Below are positions 1 to 9,590 of a DNA stretch of 64,000 nt, one piece after another. The notes under the pieces are model-generated. The model saw only the letters and a list, made by a program, of their open reading frames with translations, ran no database searches and was not told the origin of the DNA. The position numbers and the translations under genes are program-made. The DNA comes from Pantoea sp. RIT-PI-b (GTDB lineage: Bacteria > Pseudomonadota > Gammaproteobacteria > Enterobacterales > Enterobacteriaceae). Each line of letters starts with the position of its first letter. Position 1 is the stretch's first letter. The stretch covers positions 496,001 to 560,000 of the forward strand of contig NZ_LGIS01000014.1 in the NCBI RefSeq assembly GCF_001187905.1. Reading direction: 5' to 3'.

Positions 1-682
1 CACACAGCGCGCGCAGGCCTGGCAGGAAGTCCGGCTGCGGTGGAATACAGTTCATGTTGCCCGCTACCGGCTCAACGATGATGCAGGCAATATCCTCTGG
101 ATATTGCTCGAAAGCAGCACGCACCGTGCTCAAATCGTTGTAGGTGCAGGTCAGCGTGTGTTTGGCGAAATCGGCCGGTACGCCCGGCGAGTTTGGCTGG
201 CCGAGCGTCAGCGCGCCGGAACCGGCTTTCACCAGCAGGCAGTCGGCGTGACCATGGTAGCAGCCTTCGAACTTGATGATTTTGTCGCGATGGGTGAAGC
301 CGCGCGCCAGGCGAATGGCGCTCATGGTGGCTTCGGTGCCGGAGTTCACCATGCGCACCATGTCCATGCTTGGCACCAGCTCGCACACCAGCTCGGCCAT
401 TTTCACTTCCATCTCGGTGGGAGCGCCGAAGCTCAGACCGCGTGCGGCGGCTTCAATCACCGCATTACGGATAGTGGCATTGTTATGACCGAGCACCATC
501 GGGCCCCACGAACCGACATAATCGATATAACCTTTGCCGTCGGCGTCGTACAGATACGCACCGTCAGCGCGTTCGATGAACAGCGGCACACCGCCTACAC
601 CGGTAAAAGCACGTACCGGGGAGTTCACACCGCCAGGAATCAGGCGTTGCGCTGCGGTATACAGGTTTTCTGACTTACTCAT
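1..682 (-). CDS. hemL: Glutamate-1-semialdehyde 2,1-aminomutase, N-terminal part
   Basis: PLP-dependent enzyme converting glutamate-1-semialdehyde to 5-aminolevulinate, the second step of the C5 haem pathway, cytosolic. The gene runs off the left edge, so only about the first 227 of roughly 426 residues are present. The start is the ATG at 682-680, preceded by CAGGAG. Visible family motifs are NSPVRAF near the N-terminus, [23 protein letters not shown] and [16 protein letters not shown]. The PLP-binding lysine lies beyond the edge. It is divergent from erpA, as in E. coli. Identification is secure from sequence similarity. Confidence 0.97.
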   Translation of the reverse strand, partial: MSKSENLYTAAQRLIPGGVNSPVRAFTGVGGVPLFIERADGAYLYDADGKGYIDYVGSWGPMVLGHNNATIRNAVIEAAARGLSFGAPTEMEVKMAELVCELVPSMDMVRMVNSGTEATMSAIRLARGFTHRDKIIKFEGCYHGHADCLLVKAGSGALTLGQPNSPGVPADFAKHTLTCTYNDLSTVRAAFEQYPEDIACIIVEPVAGNMNCIPPQPDFLPGLRALC

Positions 683-804
683 GGTTCTGCTCCTGCTGTT
701 CGGGAAAAAATCTGGCGCCATTCTACGGGAAGAACGGCTTGCGCTAAAGTTTAGGGTATATACTTTCATGCGCATGCGGCGGCACACACTGCCAAGCTTG
801 AGAC

Positions 805-833
805 TTGATTGCACTGCACGGCTGGCAGATAAT
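805..833 (+). promoter_or_regulatory. Predicted sigma-70 promoter of erpA
   Basis: TTGATT (805-810) and GATAAT (828-833) are separated by 17 bp, in the 200-bp gap between hemL and erpA and about 50 bp before the erpA start. Predicted by eye only. In E. coli erpA is IscR-controlled, but I did not identify an IscR site with confidence. Confidence 0.45.
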
Positions 834-882
834 AGCGAAATTAAGGTCGTTTTCTGACCTCGACGTTTACCCGGAGTAAAAG

Positions 883-1230
883 ATGAGTGACGACTTAGCA
901 GCGCTGCCTTTGCAATTCACTGATGCAGCAGCAAAAAAAGTGAAAAACCTGATTTCTGATGAAGAGAATCCGGAGCTGAAACTGCGCGTTTATATTACCG
1001 GCGGCGGTTGCAGCGGTTTCCAATACGGCTTCACGTTTGACGATCAAATGAATGACGGCGACATGACCATCGAAAAACAGGGCGTGGCGCTGGTGGTTGA
1101 TCCAATGAGCCTGCAATATCTGGTGGGCGGTTCGGTGGATTACACTGAAGGTCTGGAAGGTTCACGTTTTATCGTCACTAACCCCAATGCCAAAACCACC
1201 TGCGGTTGCGGTTCTTCCTTCAGCATCTAA
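883..1230 (+). CDS. erpA: Iron-sulfur cluster insertion protein ErpA
   Basis: A-type carrier of 115 aa that delivers Fe-S clusters to apo-proteins, including the isoprenoid enzymes IspG/IspH and respiratory complexes. The three cluster-binding cysteines are all present: Cys43 in GGGCSGF and Cys107/Cys109 in the C-terminal TCGCGSSF motif. Length matches the family. The ATG follows a GGAG ribosome site at 6-7 nt. Monocistronic, divergent from hemL and convergent with the minus-strand gene ending at 1266. Confidence 0.98.
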   Translation: MSDDLAALPLQFTDAAAKKVKNLISDEENPELKLRVYITGGGCSGFQYGFTFDDQMNDGDMTIEKQGVALVVDPMSLQYLVGGSVDYTEGLEGSRFIVTNPNAKTTCGCGSSFSI

Positions 1231-1265
1231 TGCTGCTTCTGGCTGCCGTTCTGGTAGCCAGATTC

Positions 1266-1517
1266 CTACCACTCAATAGTCACTAAGCGCGCCGATTCGC
1301 GGCGTTGTGCATCGCGTTTTAGCACCCGCTCGGTAATACGTGGTTGCGCGCTGAAGTGGCGCCCGCAGTCAATGCTCGGCAGAGTATGTTCATTCTGGCG
1401 CGAAATATCGCAACGTGAGAATAACGTTAAGGTGACGGCAATAGAGCCGGTTGAGGTAGCCGCATTCAATGGCGCAGCGATCACGAGCCCTATGGCCAGC
1501 AGCAGAGCTCTGGTCAT
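1266..1517 (-). CDS. Small secreted protein, spore-coat-U/fimbrial-like
   Basis: 83 aa. Residues 1 to about 20 form a signal peptide (basic start, hydrophobic run, cleavage near LNAATS). The mature part begins GSIAVTLTLFSRC and has a second cysteine in SIDCG. An I-x-V-x-L-x-L strand followed by Cys resembles the start of spore-coat-U or chaperone-usher pilin-like domains, but the mature protein is only about 60 residues, so this is a weak resemblance. AGGA lies 7 nt before the ATG. It sits between erpA and btuF, where E. coli has yadS. Function unknown; probably periplasmic or surface located. Confidence 0.6.
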   Translation of the reverse strand: MTRALLLAIGLVIAAPLNAATSTGSIAVTLTLFSRCDISRQNEHTLPSIDCGRHFSAQPRITERVLKRDAQRRESARLVTIEW

Positions 1518-1624
1518 GAATAGTTCCTGGTGAAGACAAAATTGCGCTAAGCGCTAAAATGGGCACAGAGCATACGTGGCCGCTGCGCCTTGTATTATGA
1601 TCAACGACAATTTTTGCCGGATCT

Positions 1625-2434
1625 TTAATCTTTTTTGGTGTTATTTTTCGCCGGATGTAAATTCGCACACAGCTGTTTCGCTGCCAGTAGCATGCGTGGG
1701 CCGGGGCGGCTCAGCCAGTCGTCATTGATGGCGATCACCGGCACAGTAAGTTGCGGCTGCCAGAATTTGGCGATGCTGACGGCCTGCGTCGCGTCACCGC
1801 CGATCACAATCGCCTGCGGATGGCGCATCAGCACCTGCTCACGACTTACCTGCGGCCAGCTAACGGCGCTATCAGCGAAAATATTCCTTCCGCCACACAA
1901 CTCAATTACCTGATTCTGCATGGTGTTGCGCGCAGCGGTAAACAGCGGCTGCTGACCAAACTGCAAAAACAGCGCTATCGGCGCGCCGTGCTGATACTGT
2001 TGCCGCAGCGCCACCTCCTGTGCCCGTAATGTCTGGGCGGCATCAATGGCCTGCTGCGGCTGCGGACTCCACTGCTGTAATCCGGCCAGCGCATCAATCA
2101 TTTGATCGAGGGTTTGCGGATCAATCCACTCAACTTTAAGGCCGAAACGTTGCAACTGTTCGATTTGCCGTTGCGGATTACCGCCACGCCACGCCAGCAC
2201 CACATCCGGCTTGAGTTGCAGAATACGTTCAACGTTGATGCCCTGCCAGTTTGCTACCTCTTCCAGCGCCCTGGCTGGCGCCGGATAATCAGAGAAAGCG
2301 CTGACCGCGACCGGCGTAATGCCGGCAGCAAAGGCCAACTCGGTTAAATGAGGTGAAAGGGTGATAACGCGTGGTGCGGCGGCGAACAGGCTATTGCACA
2401 GCAGCAATAGCCCGAGCAGAAGATGTTTAGCCAC
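1625..2434 (-). CDS. btuF: Vitamin B12 ABC transporter, periplasmic binding protein
   Basis: 269 aa; delivers cobalamin to the BtuCD importer. A signal peptide covers about residues 1-19 ([14 protein letters not shown]), followed by the class III binding-protein fold opening with [18 protein letters not shown]. Other typical blocks are the [14 protein letters not shown] segment and the [15 protein letters not shown] helix near the C-terminus. It overlaps the 3' end of mtnN by 8 bp, so the two are translationally coupled, as in E. coli. Confidence 0.95.
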   Translation of the reverse strand: MAKHLLLGLLLLCNSLFAAAPRVITLSPHLTELAFAAGITPVAVSAFSDYPAPARALEEVANWQGINVERILQLKPDVVLAWRGGNPQRQIEQLQRFGLKVEWIDPQTLDQMIDALAGLQQWSPQPQQAIDAAQTLRAQEVALRQQYQHGAPIALFLQFGQQPLFTAARNTMQNQVIELCGGRNIFADSAVSWPQVSREQVLMRHPQAIVIGGDATQAVSIAKFWQPQLTVPVIAINDDWLSRPGPRMLLAAKQLCANLHPAKNNTKKD

Positions 2435-3125
2435 GCGCCAGCTGCGCCAGCAGGTTTTCTACCATCAGCGAAGATTGTTTTGCCGCAACGCTGAGGAACT
2501 CATCGAAGCTGAGATGAGACTCTTGATCGGCAACGTCAGAAATAGCGCGTACCACCACGAATGGCACGTTAAATTGATGGCAAACATGGCCAATCGCCGT
2601 GGCTTCCATCTCTACCGCAATCGCCTGCGGGAAGGTGCTACGGATGCGCGCCAATGGCTCGGCACCGTTGATAAACGCATCGCCGCTCACCACTAAACCG
2701 CGCACTGCGTTGAGATCGAGTTGCTTAATAACCTGCTCGGCGGCCGCAATCAGTTTGTCATCTGCAGCGAAGGCCGCAGGGCAACCGGCCATTTGGCCTG
2801 GTTCATAGCCGAAGGCGGTAACATCCGCATCGTGATAACGCACTTCATCTGATACCACGATATCGCCCACTTTCAGCGTTGATGCCAATCCGCCCGCAGA
2901 ACCGGTATTAATCACCACATCGGGTTTGCACAGTTCAAGCAGCAGCGTGGTACCCAGCGCGGCAGCGACTTTGCCAATGCCTGATTTCAGCAGCGCCACT
3001 TCAACACCGTTCAGCGTGCCGGTGTAAATTTCGCAGCCAGCCAGCGTAAGTGTCTGGCGGTTTTCAATTTTGTCACGCAGCAGGGTAACTTCCTGCTCCA
3101 TCGCGCCAATAATGCCTACTTTCAT
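2427..3125 (-). CDS. mtnN: 5'-methylthioadenosine/S-adenosylhomocysteine nucleosidase
   Basis: 232 aa, the same length as E. coli MtnN. Hydrolyses the N-glycosidic bond of methylthioadenosine and S-adenosylhomocysteine, recycling by-products of polyamine, autoinducer-2 and methylation reactions. The catalytic glutamate Glu12 is in GAMEQEV, and the catalytic aspartate is in the AISDVADQ motif. First gene of the mtnN-btuF pair, divergent from dgt. Confidence 0.97.
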   Translation of the reverse strand: MKVGIIGAMEQEVTLLRDKIENRQTLTLAGCEIYTGTLNGVEVALLKSGIGKVAAALGTTLLLELCKPDVVINTGSAGGLASTLKVGDIVVSDEVRYHDADVTAFGYEPGQMAGCPAAFAADDKLIAAAEQVIKQLDLNAVRGLVVSGDAFINGAEPLARIRSTFPQAIAVEMEATAIGHVCHQFNVPFVVVRAISDVADQESHLSFDEFLSVAAKQSSLMVENLLAQLARG

Positions 3126-3222
3126 AAGAATCTCGCTAATTTAATGGATGTAACCCGCAAAAGTGAGGCATAGTCTAACATGGCTGATTGAGGAAGAATT
3201 CACGAAAAAATAAGGGGTAATT

Positions 3223-4716
3223 ATGGCGACGATCAATTTCAGGAAGAAGATCAGTTTCACCCGCCCTTATACCAGCCGCAAAGATCCCGAAGGGGAATAC
3301 TATATTACCCGCCATTTTGAGAGCGATCGCGGACGCATTATTAACTCCGCTGCCATTCGCCGTCTGCAACAGAAAACTCAGGTATTCCCGCTGGAACGCA
3401 ATGCCGCAGTGCGTTCGCGTCTGACGCATTCACTGGAAGTGCAGCAAACCGGGCGTTATATCACTAAAGAGATTCTGCAAGCGCTGAAAACGCAGGGCGG
3501 CGGACTGGCGAATTATGGGCTGGATGAGTTTGAAGGCGCGTTTGAAAGCCTGATTGAAATGGCCTGTCTGCTACACGATGTCGGCAATCCGCCTTTTGGT
3601 CATTTCGGTGAAGCAGCGATCAATGATTGGTTCGATGATAACCTGCCTGCTGAATTAGTCGATCCGCTGGTAGCAGGGGTTGGCGACGATATTACACGCT
3701 CAGCATTCGACCAATTAAATGCCATGATCCGCCAGGATTTATGCCACTTTGAAGGCAATGCGCAAGCGATTCGCCTGGTGCATACGCTGCTGCAACTTAA
3801 TCTCAGCTACGCGCAGGTTGCCTGTATTTTGAAATATACCGCACCGGCATGGTGGCAAGGTGATAAACCGGCTGAGTTTAGCGTGTTAATGAAGAAACCG
3901 GGTTTCTACTTATCCGAACGCGAATATGTTGCCGAGTTACGTGACGCGACAAATATTAAAGAGCATCATCGTTTTCCACTGACCTGGATAATGGAAGCCG
4001 CCGATGATATCTCTTATTGCATCGCCGATCTTGATGACGCGGTGGAAAAAGATATCTTCCATGTTGAAACGCTGTATAAGCATTTGCTCGAGGCCTGGGG
4101 GACGGTCAAAAACGGTGATGTCTTCAGCCGCACCATCGGTGATGCGTGGAAAGAGGCCAATCAGAAAAAGCGTCGCAGTATCAGCGATCAATTCTTTATG
4201 TCGCTGCGGGTTAATGTGCAGAACGTATTAGTTAGCCATGCGGTACGGCGTTTTATCGATAATCTGCCCGCTATTTTCGAAGGCAATTTCAATCATGCAT
4301 TATTGGAAGATGACGGTGAAGAAGGGCGCTTGCTGAACTTATTTAAGACGGTTGCACGCCAGCAGGTGTTTAATCATCCGGAAGTCGAGCAGTTGGAGTT
4401 GCAGGGCTACCGCGTGATTAAAGGGCTGCTGGAGATATATCAATCCTTGCTGTTGCTGGATTATGAGCAATTTACCACGTTAATGAACGATGATTTCCTG
4501 GCGAAGCATCCGATTGAAACCCGTCTGTTTCATAAGCTTTCTGGAAAACACCGTAAAGCTTATCAACAACACATGCGTTCATTAATCGTTGAGCATAAAT
4601 ATCAGCGTTTGTTGTGGGAACGTTATTATCGTGCGCGCCTGATTCAGGACTACATTAGTGGAATGACAGACAATTATGCCTGGGATGAATATCGTCGTTT
4701 GATGGCGGTGGAATAA
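3223..4716 (+). CDS. dgt: dGTP triphosphohydrolase
   Basis: 497 aa; cleaves dGTP to deoxyguanosine and tripolyphosphate and so lowers the dGTP pool. HD-superfamily metal-binding motifs are present: [23 protein letters not shown] (the HD pair) and the downstream [10 protein letters not shown] region. Length fits the E. coli type (about 505 aa). AAGGGG precedes the ATG. In E. coli dgt also affects phage DNA composition and growth; no link to the prophage here is shown. Confidence 0.97.
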   Translation: MATINFRKKISFTRPYTSRKDPEGEYYITRHFESDRGRIINSAAIRRLQQKTQVFPLERNAAVRSRLTHSLEVQQTGRYITKEILQALKTQGGGLANYGLDEFEGAFESLIEMACLLHDVGNPPFGHFGEAAINDWFDDNLPAELVDPLVAGVGDDITRSAFDQLNAMIRQDLCHFEGNAQAIRLVHTLLQLNLSYAQVACILKYTAPAWWQGDKPAEFSVLMKKPGFYLSEREYVAELRDATNIKEHHRFPLTWIMEAADDISYCIADLDDAVEKDIFHVETLYKHLLEAWGTVKNGDVFSRTIGDAWKEANQKKRRSISDQFFMSLRVNVQNVLVSHAVRRFIDNLPAIFEGNFNHALLEDDGEEGRLLNLFKTVARQQVFNHPEVEQLELQGYRVIKGLLEIYQSLLLLDYEQFTTLMNDDFLAKHPIETRLFHKLSGKHRKAYQQHMRSLIVEHKYQRLLWERYYRARLIQDYISGMTDNYAWDEYRRLMAVE

Positions 4717-4771
4717 GCGCGCATTTGTAAAGACGAAGAACAATTTTTTACCTTTGCCTAAAACTTTATTA

Positions 4772-4799
4772 GGAACTTCGCGCTAAAAACTTAATCTCA
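4772..4799 (+). promoter_or_regulatory. Predicted sigma-E promoter of degP
   Basis: GGAACTT (4772-4778) is separated by 16 bp from TCTCA (4795-4799). This matches the RpoE consensus (GGAACTT then TCTGA-like) known upstream of degP in E. coli, and it lies 54 bp before the start codon. The match is read directly; the regulation is inferred from the orthologue. Confidence 0.75.
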
Positions 4800-4852
4800 T
4801 CATCACGACCACAGCAATGGTCTGGCCGTACTTCTTAGAGAGACACAGATAA

Positions 4853-6295
4853 ATGAAAAAAAACACAATTATGCTGGCGTTGGCGCTGAGTTTCGGCGCG
4901 GCAATGGGTCCTGTGAGTGCATTCGCAGCGGAGACAGCGTCTTCTTCGAGCCAACAGTTGCCAAGCCTGGCACCGATGCTGGAAAAAGTCATGCCTTCCG
5001 TGGTGAGCATCAGCGTTGAAGGCAGCACCACGGTTAAAACCCCGCGCATGCCACAGCAGTTCCAGCAATTCTTTGGTGATAATTCACCATTCTGCCAGGA
5101 CGGTTCTCCGTTCCAGAGCTCACCGATGTGCCAGAACGGCGGCGGTGAGGGTGGTGGCGCAGAGGGCGGTGCCAACGCGCAGAAACAGCAGTTCCGTGCG
5201 CTGGGTTCCGGCGTGGTGATCAATGCAGATAAAGGTTATGTCGTTACCAATAACCACGTGGTGGACAACGCCACCAAAATTCAGGTTCAGCTGAGCGATG
5301 GTCGTCGCTACGACGCCAAAGTGATCGGCAAAGATCCGCAATCTGATATCGCGTTGATTCAGCTGCAGGATGCGAAAAACCTTACCGCAATTAAGATTGC
5401 CGATTCTGACAACCTGCGCGTCGGTGATTACACCGTGGCGATTGGTAACCCGTATGGTCTTGGCGAAACGGTCACCTCAGGTATCGTTTCCGCGCTGGGT
5501 CGAAGCGGCCTGAACGTTGAGAATTATGAAAACTTCATCCAGACCGATGCGGCAATTAACCGCGGTAACTCCGGCGGTGCGCTGGTTAACCTCAACGGTG
5601 AGCTGATCGGTATTAACACCGCGATTCTGGCGCCGGACGGCGGCAACATCGGCATCGGCTTTGCTATCCCAAGCTCAATGGTGAAAAACCTGACCGCGCA
5701 GATGGTGGAATATGGTCAGGTGAAACGCGGCGAGCTGGGCATTATGGGCACCGAGCTTAACTCCGAACTGGCGAAAGCGATGAAAGTTGATGCACAGCGC
5801 GGCGCCTTTGTCAGCCAGGTACTGCCAAACTCTGCCGCGGCGAAAGCTGGCGTGAAAGCCGGTGACGTGGTGGTGTCAATGAACGGTAAAGCCCTGACCA
5901 GCTTCGCGGCGTTGCGTGCTGAAGTCGGCTCGCTGCCGGTGGGGACTAAGCTGCAGCTGGGTCTGCTGCGTGAGGGCAAACCGGTGAACGTCACGGTTGA
6001 ACTGCAGCAGAGCTCGCAGGAGAAGGTACAGTCCGCCACCATTTACACCGGTATTGAAGGCGCCGATCTCAGCAATATCGACACAAACGGCCAGAAAGGC
6101 GTGCGAGTTGATAATGTGAAAGCGGGTAGCGCAGCGGCGCGTATCGGCCTGAAGAAAGGTGATGTCATCCTCGGTGTGAACCAGCAAGCGGTGGCTAATC
6201 TCGGCGAACTGCGTAAGGTGCTCGACACCAAGCCTTCAGTGCTAGCACTGAACGTGCAGCGCGGAGATAGCAGCCTGTATCTGCTGATGCAGTAA
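4853..6295 (+). CDS. degP: Periplasmic serine protease/chaperone DegP (HtrA)
   Basis: 480 aa. Degrades or holds misfolded envelope proteins in the periplasm. The signal peptide ends near AFA-AET at residues 24-27. The trypsin-like domain shows the triad His in VTNNHVVDN, Asp in DPQSDIALIQL and Ser in GNSGGALVN. The Q-rich LA loop contains the expected two cysteines (FCQDGSPF and PMCQNGG). Two PDZ domains follow (about 285-380 and 390-478), ending RGDSSLYLLMQ. It is monocistronic, with its own sigma-E-type promoter and a strong terminator. Confidence 0.98.
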   Translation: MKKNTIMLALALSFGAAMGPVSAFAAETASSSSQQLPSLAPMLEKVMPSVVSISVEGSTTVKTPRMPQQFQQFFGDNSPFCQDGSPFQSSPMCQNGGGEGGGAEGGANAQKQQFRALGSGVVINADKGYVVTNNHVVDNATKIQVQLSDGRRYDAKVIGKDPQSDIALIQLQDAKNLTAIKIADSDNLRVGDYTVAIGNPYGLGETVTSGIVSALGRSGLNVENYENFIQTDAAINRGNSGGALVNLNGELIGINTAILAPDGGNIGIGFAIPSSMVKNLTAQMVEYGQVKRGELGIMGTELNSELAKAMKVDAQRGAFVSQVLPNSAAAKAGVKAGDVVVSMNGKALTSFAALRAEVGSLPVGTKLQLGLLREGKPVNVTVELQQSSQEKVQSATIYTGIEGADLSNIDTNGQKGVRVDNVKAGSAAARIGLKKGDVILGVNQQAVANLGELRKVLDTKPSVLALNVQRGDSSLYLLMQ

Positions 6296-6315
6296 GCTTA
6301 AGGTTGTTAATGGCA

Positions 6316-6339
6316 GGCGAGCTTCGGCTCGCCTTTTTT
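6316..6339 (+). terminator. Rho-independent terminator after degP
   Basis: GGCGAGC-TTCG-GCTCGCC stem with a tetraloop, followed directly by a T6 run. Confidence 0.92.
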
Positions 6340-6479
6340 ACGCCTGGGCAAATGTCCGGTACTGAATGTGACGTCCACCGCAAATCCCGCATAATCCTTC
6401 TGGCTATGTGCAGTTGCACAATGTAAGCGCCTTAATGGATGCGTATTCTGTCGGTTCGTCCTTACCTCCGGAGTGTTTG

Positions 6480-7637
6480 ATGGCCACCTATCATCTCGAT
6501 GCGCGACTGGCTCAGGATATTGTTGCCCGCACCATGCAAATTATTGATAGCAATGTCAACGTGATGGATGCGCGCGGTCGCATCATCGGCAGCGGCGATC
6601 GTGAGCGTATTGGCGAATTGCACGAAGGCGCGCTGCTGGTGCTGTCGCAGGGTCGCGTAGTGGACATCGACGAGGCGGTGGCAAAACATCTGCACGGCGT
6701 GCGTCCCGGGATAAATTTACCGCTGCGCATTGATGGCGATATCGTCGGCGTAATCGGCTTGACCGGTCAACCGGCCACGCTGCGTCACTACGGCGAGCTG
6801 GTGTGTATGACCGCCGAAATGATGCTGGAGCAGGCGCGTTTGCTGCATATGCTGGCGCAGGACAGCCGCCTGCGTGAAGAGCTGGTGCTGAATCTGGTGC
6901 GCAGTGAAACCTTATCGCCGGCGCTGAGCGAATGGGCGCAGCGGCTGGGCATCGATCTCAATCAGCCGCGCGTGGTCGCGGTGGTAGAAGTGGATAGCGG
7001 CCAACTTGGCGTCGATAGCGCTATGTCAGAACTGCAGCAGCTGCAAACGTTATTGACTACGCCGGAACGCGACAACCTGATTGCGATTGTTTCGCTGACC
7101 GAAATGGTGGTGCTCAAGCCGGCGCTCAATGCGCATGGTCGCTACGATCAGGACGATCATCGCCGGCGAGTGGATCAACTGCTGCAACGGATGAAGGAGA
7201 GCGGGCAGGTGCGCATGCGCATCGCGCTTGGCAACTACTTTACCGGCCCCGGCAGCATTGCACGCTCGTACCGCACCGCGCGTACCACCATGATGGTGGG
7301 TAAACAACGCATGCCCGATCAGCGCAGCTATTTTTATCAGGATCTGGTGCTGCCGGTGCTGCTCGACAGTTTACGCGGCGGCTGGCAGGCCAATGAGCTG
7401 GCGCGCCCGCTGGCGAAACTAAAAAGTATGGATAACAACGGTTTATTACGGCGTACGCTGGTGGCATGGTTCAGCCACAACGTGCAACCTAGCGCGACCG
7501 CGCGCGCGCTGTTTATTCATCGTAATACGCTGGAGTATCGCCTCAACCGTATTTCCGAGCTAACCGGACTCGATCTGGGTAACTTTGACGATCGGCTACT
7601 GCTGTACGTGGCGCTACAACTGGATGAGCAGAGTTAA
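6480..7637 (+). CDS. cdaR: Carbohydrate diacid regulator CdaR
   Basis: 385 aa transcriptional activator of glucarate/galactarate/glycerate genes. The start is placed at ATG 6480 (MATYHLDARLAQDIV) because it matches the 385-aa E. coli protein and has GGAG 8 nt upstream; the frame is open further upstream. Domains: N-terminal diacid-sensing domain (about 1-140, with MDARGRIIGSGDRERIGELHEGA), a central region, and a C-terminal PucR-type helix-turn-helix (NVQPSATARALFIHRNTLEYRLNRI). Its stop codon overlaps the next start (TAATG), so the two genes are probably cotranscribed. Confidence 0.93.
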   Translation: MATYHLDARLAQDIVARTMQIIDSNVNVMDARGRIIGSGDRERIGELHEGALLVLSQGRVVDIDEAVAKHLHGVRPGINLPLRIDGDIVGVIGLTGQPATLRHYGELVCMTAEMMLEQARLLHMLAQDSRLREELVLNLVRSETLSPALSEWAQRLGIDLNQPRVVAVVEVDSGQLGVDSAMSELQQLQTLLTTPERDNLIAIVSLTEMVVLKPALNAHGRYDQDDHRRRVDQLLQRMKESGQVRMRIALGNYFTGPGSIARSYRTARTTMMVGKQRMPDQRSYFYQDLVLPVLLDSLRGGWQANELARPLAKLKSMDNNGLLRRTLVAWFSHNVQPSATARALFIHRNTLEYRLNRISELTGLDLGNFDDRLLLYVALQLDEQS

Positions 7638-8863
7638 TGACCAGGGCGTGGATTGCGTTGTTGTGGCTGTTTAGCGCGCTTAGTTTTGCCAATGATCCGG
7701 CTTTTCTCTCTTTAAACGATCTGCAACGGGTTAAACAACAACTCGCTGAGCAGCAGGCTGCGCCGCCGACGCTCGAAGCCTGGCATCAACTGCAACAGCA
7801 GGCGGATAGGGCGCTAAAACATGCTAATCCCAGCGTCACCGACAAAGGTATGCTGCCACCGAGTGGTTCAAAGCAGGATTATCTCAGCTTAAGCGCCTAC
7901 TGGTGGCCGGACGCCAGCAAAGCTGATGGCCTGCCATGGCAGCGCCGCGATGGGGAAGTGAATCCCGCCAGCAAGAACGACCAGAGCGATGGTGTGCGGC
8001 TGGCGCGCTTTACCGCCGATTTCCAGGCGCTGGCGCTGGCCTGGTACTTCTCCGGCGATCAACGCTATGCCGATAAAGCGCTGGCGATGATGCGCCACTG
8101 GTTCATTACGCCCTCCAGCCGCATGCATCCCAACCTTAATTTTGCGCAAGGCATTCCGGGCCGTTCTGCGGGCCGCCACGATGGCGTTCTGGACGGGCGT
8201 TATTTCGCCACGCGCGTGGTGGATGCGCTCACTTTATTGCGTCACGCGCCCGGCTGGCAGCCTTCCGATGAGAAAGCGATGCAGCAGTGGTTCAGCGACT
8301 ATCTGCACTGGCTGCTGCACAATCCGTTAGCACAGAAAGAAGCGGCGGCGGCGAATAATCATGGCAGTTGGTATTGCACCCAGGTGGCGGGGATCGCGTG
8401 GTATTTGGACGATCGTGAGACGGTAAAAGCGATGGTTGAGCTGGCGCGCAGTAAAATCGCGCTGCAAATCCGCGCCGATGGCAGCCAACCTGCCGAGCTG
8501 GCGCGCACGCGTTCGTTCCATTACAGCTATTTTAATCTGCAGGCGCTGACCGCATTGGCGCAGTTGGCCAAAAAAGCGGGGCTGGGGGATTTATGGCATA
8601 GCCGCCAGCAAAGCGGTTCGCTGCTGGATGCGCTAGACGCGATGGCACCGTACAGCGATGCCAGCAAAGTCTGGCCGTGGAAAAATCGTGATCGTGTTAG
8701 TGAACGTGTGATTCCATTGCTTTCAGCGGCCGACAACAGCTTGCAGCAGCCGCGTTATCAGCGGTGGATCACGCAGGAAACATGGACTAATAACAAGCGT
8801 GGCGCGGTAATGCAGGCGCAGCGTGACAGCTGGCTGCTTTCGCTGCCTTATCAACAGCAATAA
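7637..8863 (+). CDS. Alginate-lyase-family periplasmic protein
   Basis: 408 aa. A signal peptide (about 1-18, ending ALSFA) precedes an alpha/alpha-toroid alginate lyase domain (AlgL, PL5-like). Family-type blocks are LSAYWWPD, DGEVNPASKNDQSD, ALAWYFSGDQRYADKA, the active-site-like NNHGSWY and ELARTRSFHYSYFNLQAL. The NNH..WY and the later H-Y pair match residues used for beta-elimination in AlgL. The substrate is not known: enterobacteria with this gene usually lack alginate synthesis. It is coupled to cdaR by a one-base overlap, which suggests a role near uronic or aldaric acid use. The gene is absent from this locus in E. coli K-12 as I recall it. Confidence 0.8.
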   Translation: MTRAWIALLWLFSALSFANDPAFLSLNDLQRVKQQLAEQQAAPPTLEAWHQLQQQADRALKHANPSVTDKGMLPPSGSKQDYLSLSAYWWPDASKADGLPWQRRDGEVNPASKNDQSDGVRLARFTADFQALALAWYFSGDQRYADKALAMMRHWFITPSSRMHPNLNFAQGIPGRSAGRHDGVLDGRYFATRVVDALTLLRHAPGWQPSDEKAMQQWFSDYLHWLLHNPLAQKEAAAANNHGSWYCTQVAGIAWYLDDRETVKAMVELARSKIALQIRADGSQPAELARTRSFHYSYFNLQALTALAQLAKKAGLGDLWHSRQQSGSLLDALDAMAPYSDASKVWPWKNRDRVSERVIPLLSAADNSLQQPRYQRWITQETWTNNKRGAVMQAQRDSWLLSLPYQQQ

Positions 8864-8885
8864 AAAAGGCCAGCATTAGCTGGCC
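8862..8885 (-). terminator. Terminator between the lyase gene and yaeH
   Basis: GGCCAGC-ATTA-GCTGGCC perfect stem. On the minus strand it is followed by T6, which makes it a good terminator for yaeH. On the plus strand only a mixed TCTTATCT tract follows, so it may also serve the lyase gene weakly. Confidence 0.85.
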
Positions 8886-8904
8886 TCTTATCTAAAGCGC
8901 GAAA

Positions 8905-9297
8905 TTAACGGTTGTTGCGGGTCAACTGATCGAGGTCAGATTCGATTTCAGCGATCTTGTTAGAGACCACGCTTTCCAGATGGCGCAGATCCGCCAGGAT
9001 TTTACGCTTCAGATCCACTTCAACCTGGTCGCGCTGGCAAATCTGGTCCAGCTCATCGATCACGTAACGCAGGTTCGGGCTGATTTCCTGAACTTCTTTG
9101 TAACCCTGGCTGGTGTGATCGGCGACAACCGTTTTACGCTGACGCGGGTATTTGAATTTCACGCTTTTCGCAAAGAATTCACCTTTGTCTTTGCGGAAGT
9201 AGATTTTAAGAATGTCGTTGTTAGCTTCCTGACGCAGGCTGTAACGGTCGATGTCGTCAGGGTTGCTGATACCTAAGCTTTTCAGGTTGTCGTACAT
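8905..9297 (-). CDS. yaeH: Conserved DUF3461 protein YaeH
   Basis: 130 aa conserved gammaproteobacterial protein of unknown function. The start at 9297 ([11 protein letters not shown]) is chosen to match the 128-aa E. coli protein; an in-frame upstream extension to 9375 has no family support. The sequence is highly charged and ends in a predicted coiled coil ([18 protein letters not shown] onward). Monocistronic between dapD and the lyase gene. Confidence 0.93.
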   Translation of the reverse strand: MYDNLKSLGISNPDDIDRYSLRQEANNDILKIYFRKDKGEFFAKSVKFKYPRQRKTVVADHTSQGYKEVQEISPNLRYVIDELDQICQRDQVEVDLKRKILADLRHLESVVSNKIAEIESDLDQLTRNNR

Positions 9298-9542
9298 AGC
9301 GTTTATATTCCATCTAAGAGTGGGTGAGCGCGCAGGACTATCATCATCATTCGGGATGCAGCAGAAACGCGGCAACCGGAACGCTTACGGCATACTTAAT
9401 CAACTGTAGACACAAAAACCGGGATGAACAGTGCGCGACCGGAGTTAACTTGGCGCGGATTATGAACTGTTTGAAAAATAAACGCACGTGTTAATTCGCG
9501 GCGCGAAACAGGTAATTCAGGCGGGAGTGTAAACAAATAATT

Positions 9543-9564
9543 ACGGGCCTGAATACAGGCCCGT
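9543..9564 (-). terminator. Terminator of dapD
   Basis: ACGGGCCTG/CAGGCCCGT perfect 9-bp stem with a 4-nt loop. It lies 27 bp after the dapD stop, followed on the minus strand by AATTATTTG. The T-tract is weak but the stem is strong. The remaining gap 9298-9542 should hold the yaeH promoter and shows no other gene. Confidence 0.75.
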
Positions 9565-9590
9565 CGGGAAGATTTTGCGGCAGAAGAAAC

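Noticed and set aside
104..673. 189-codon plus-strand frame over hemL
   Set aside because: Fully antisense to hemL, whose protein matches its family throughout; shadow frame.
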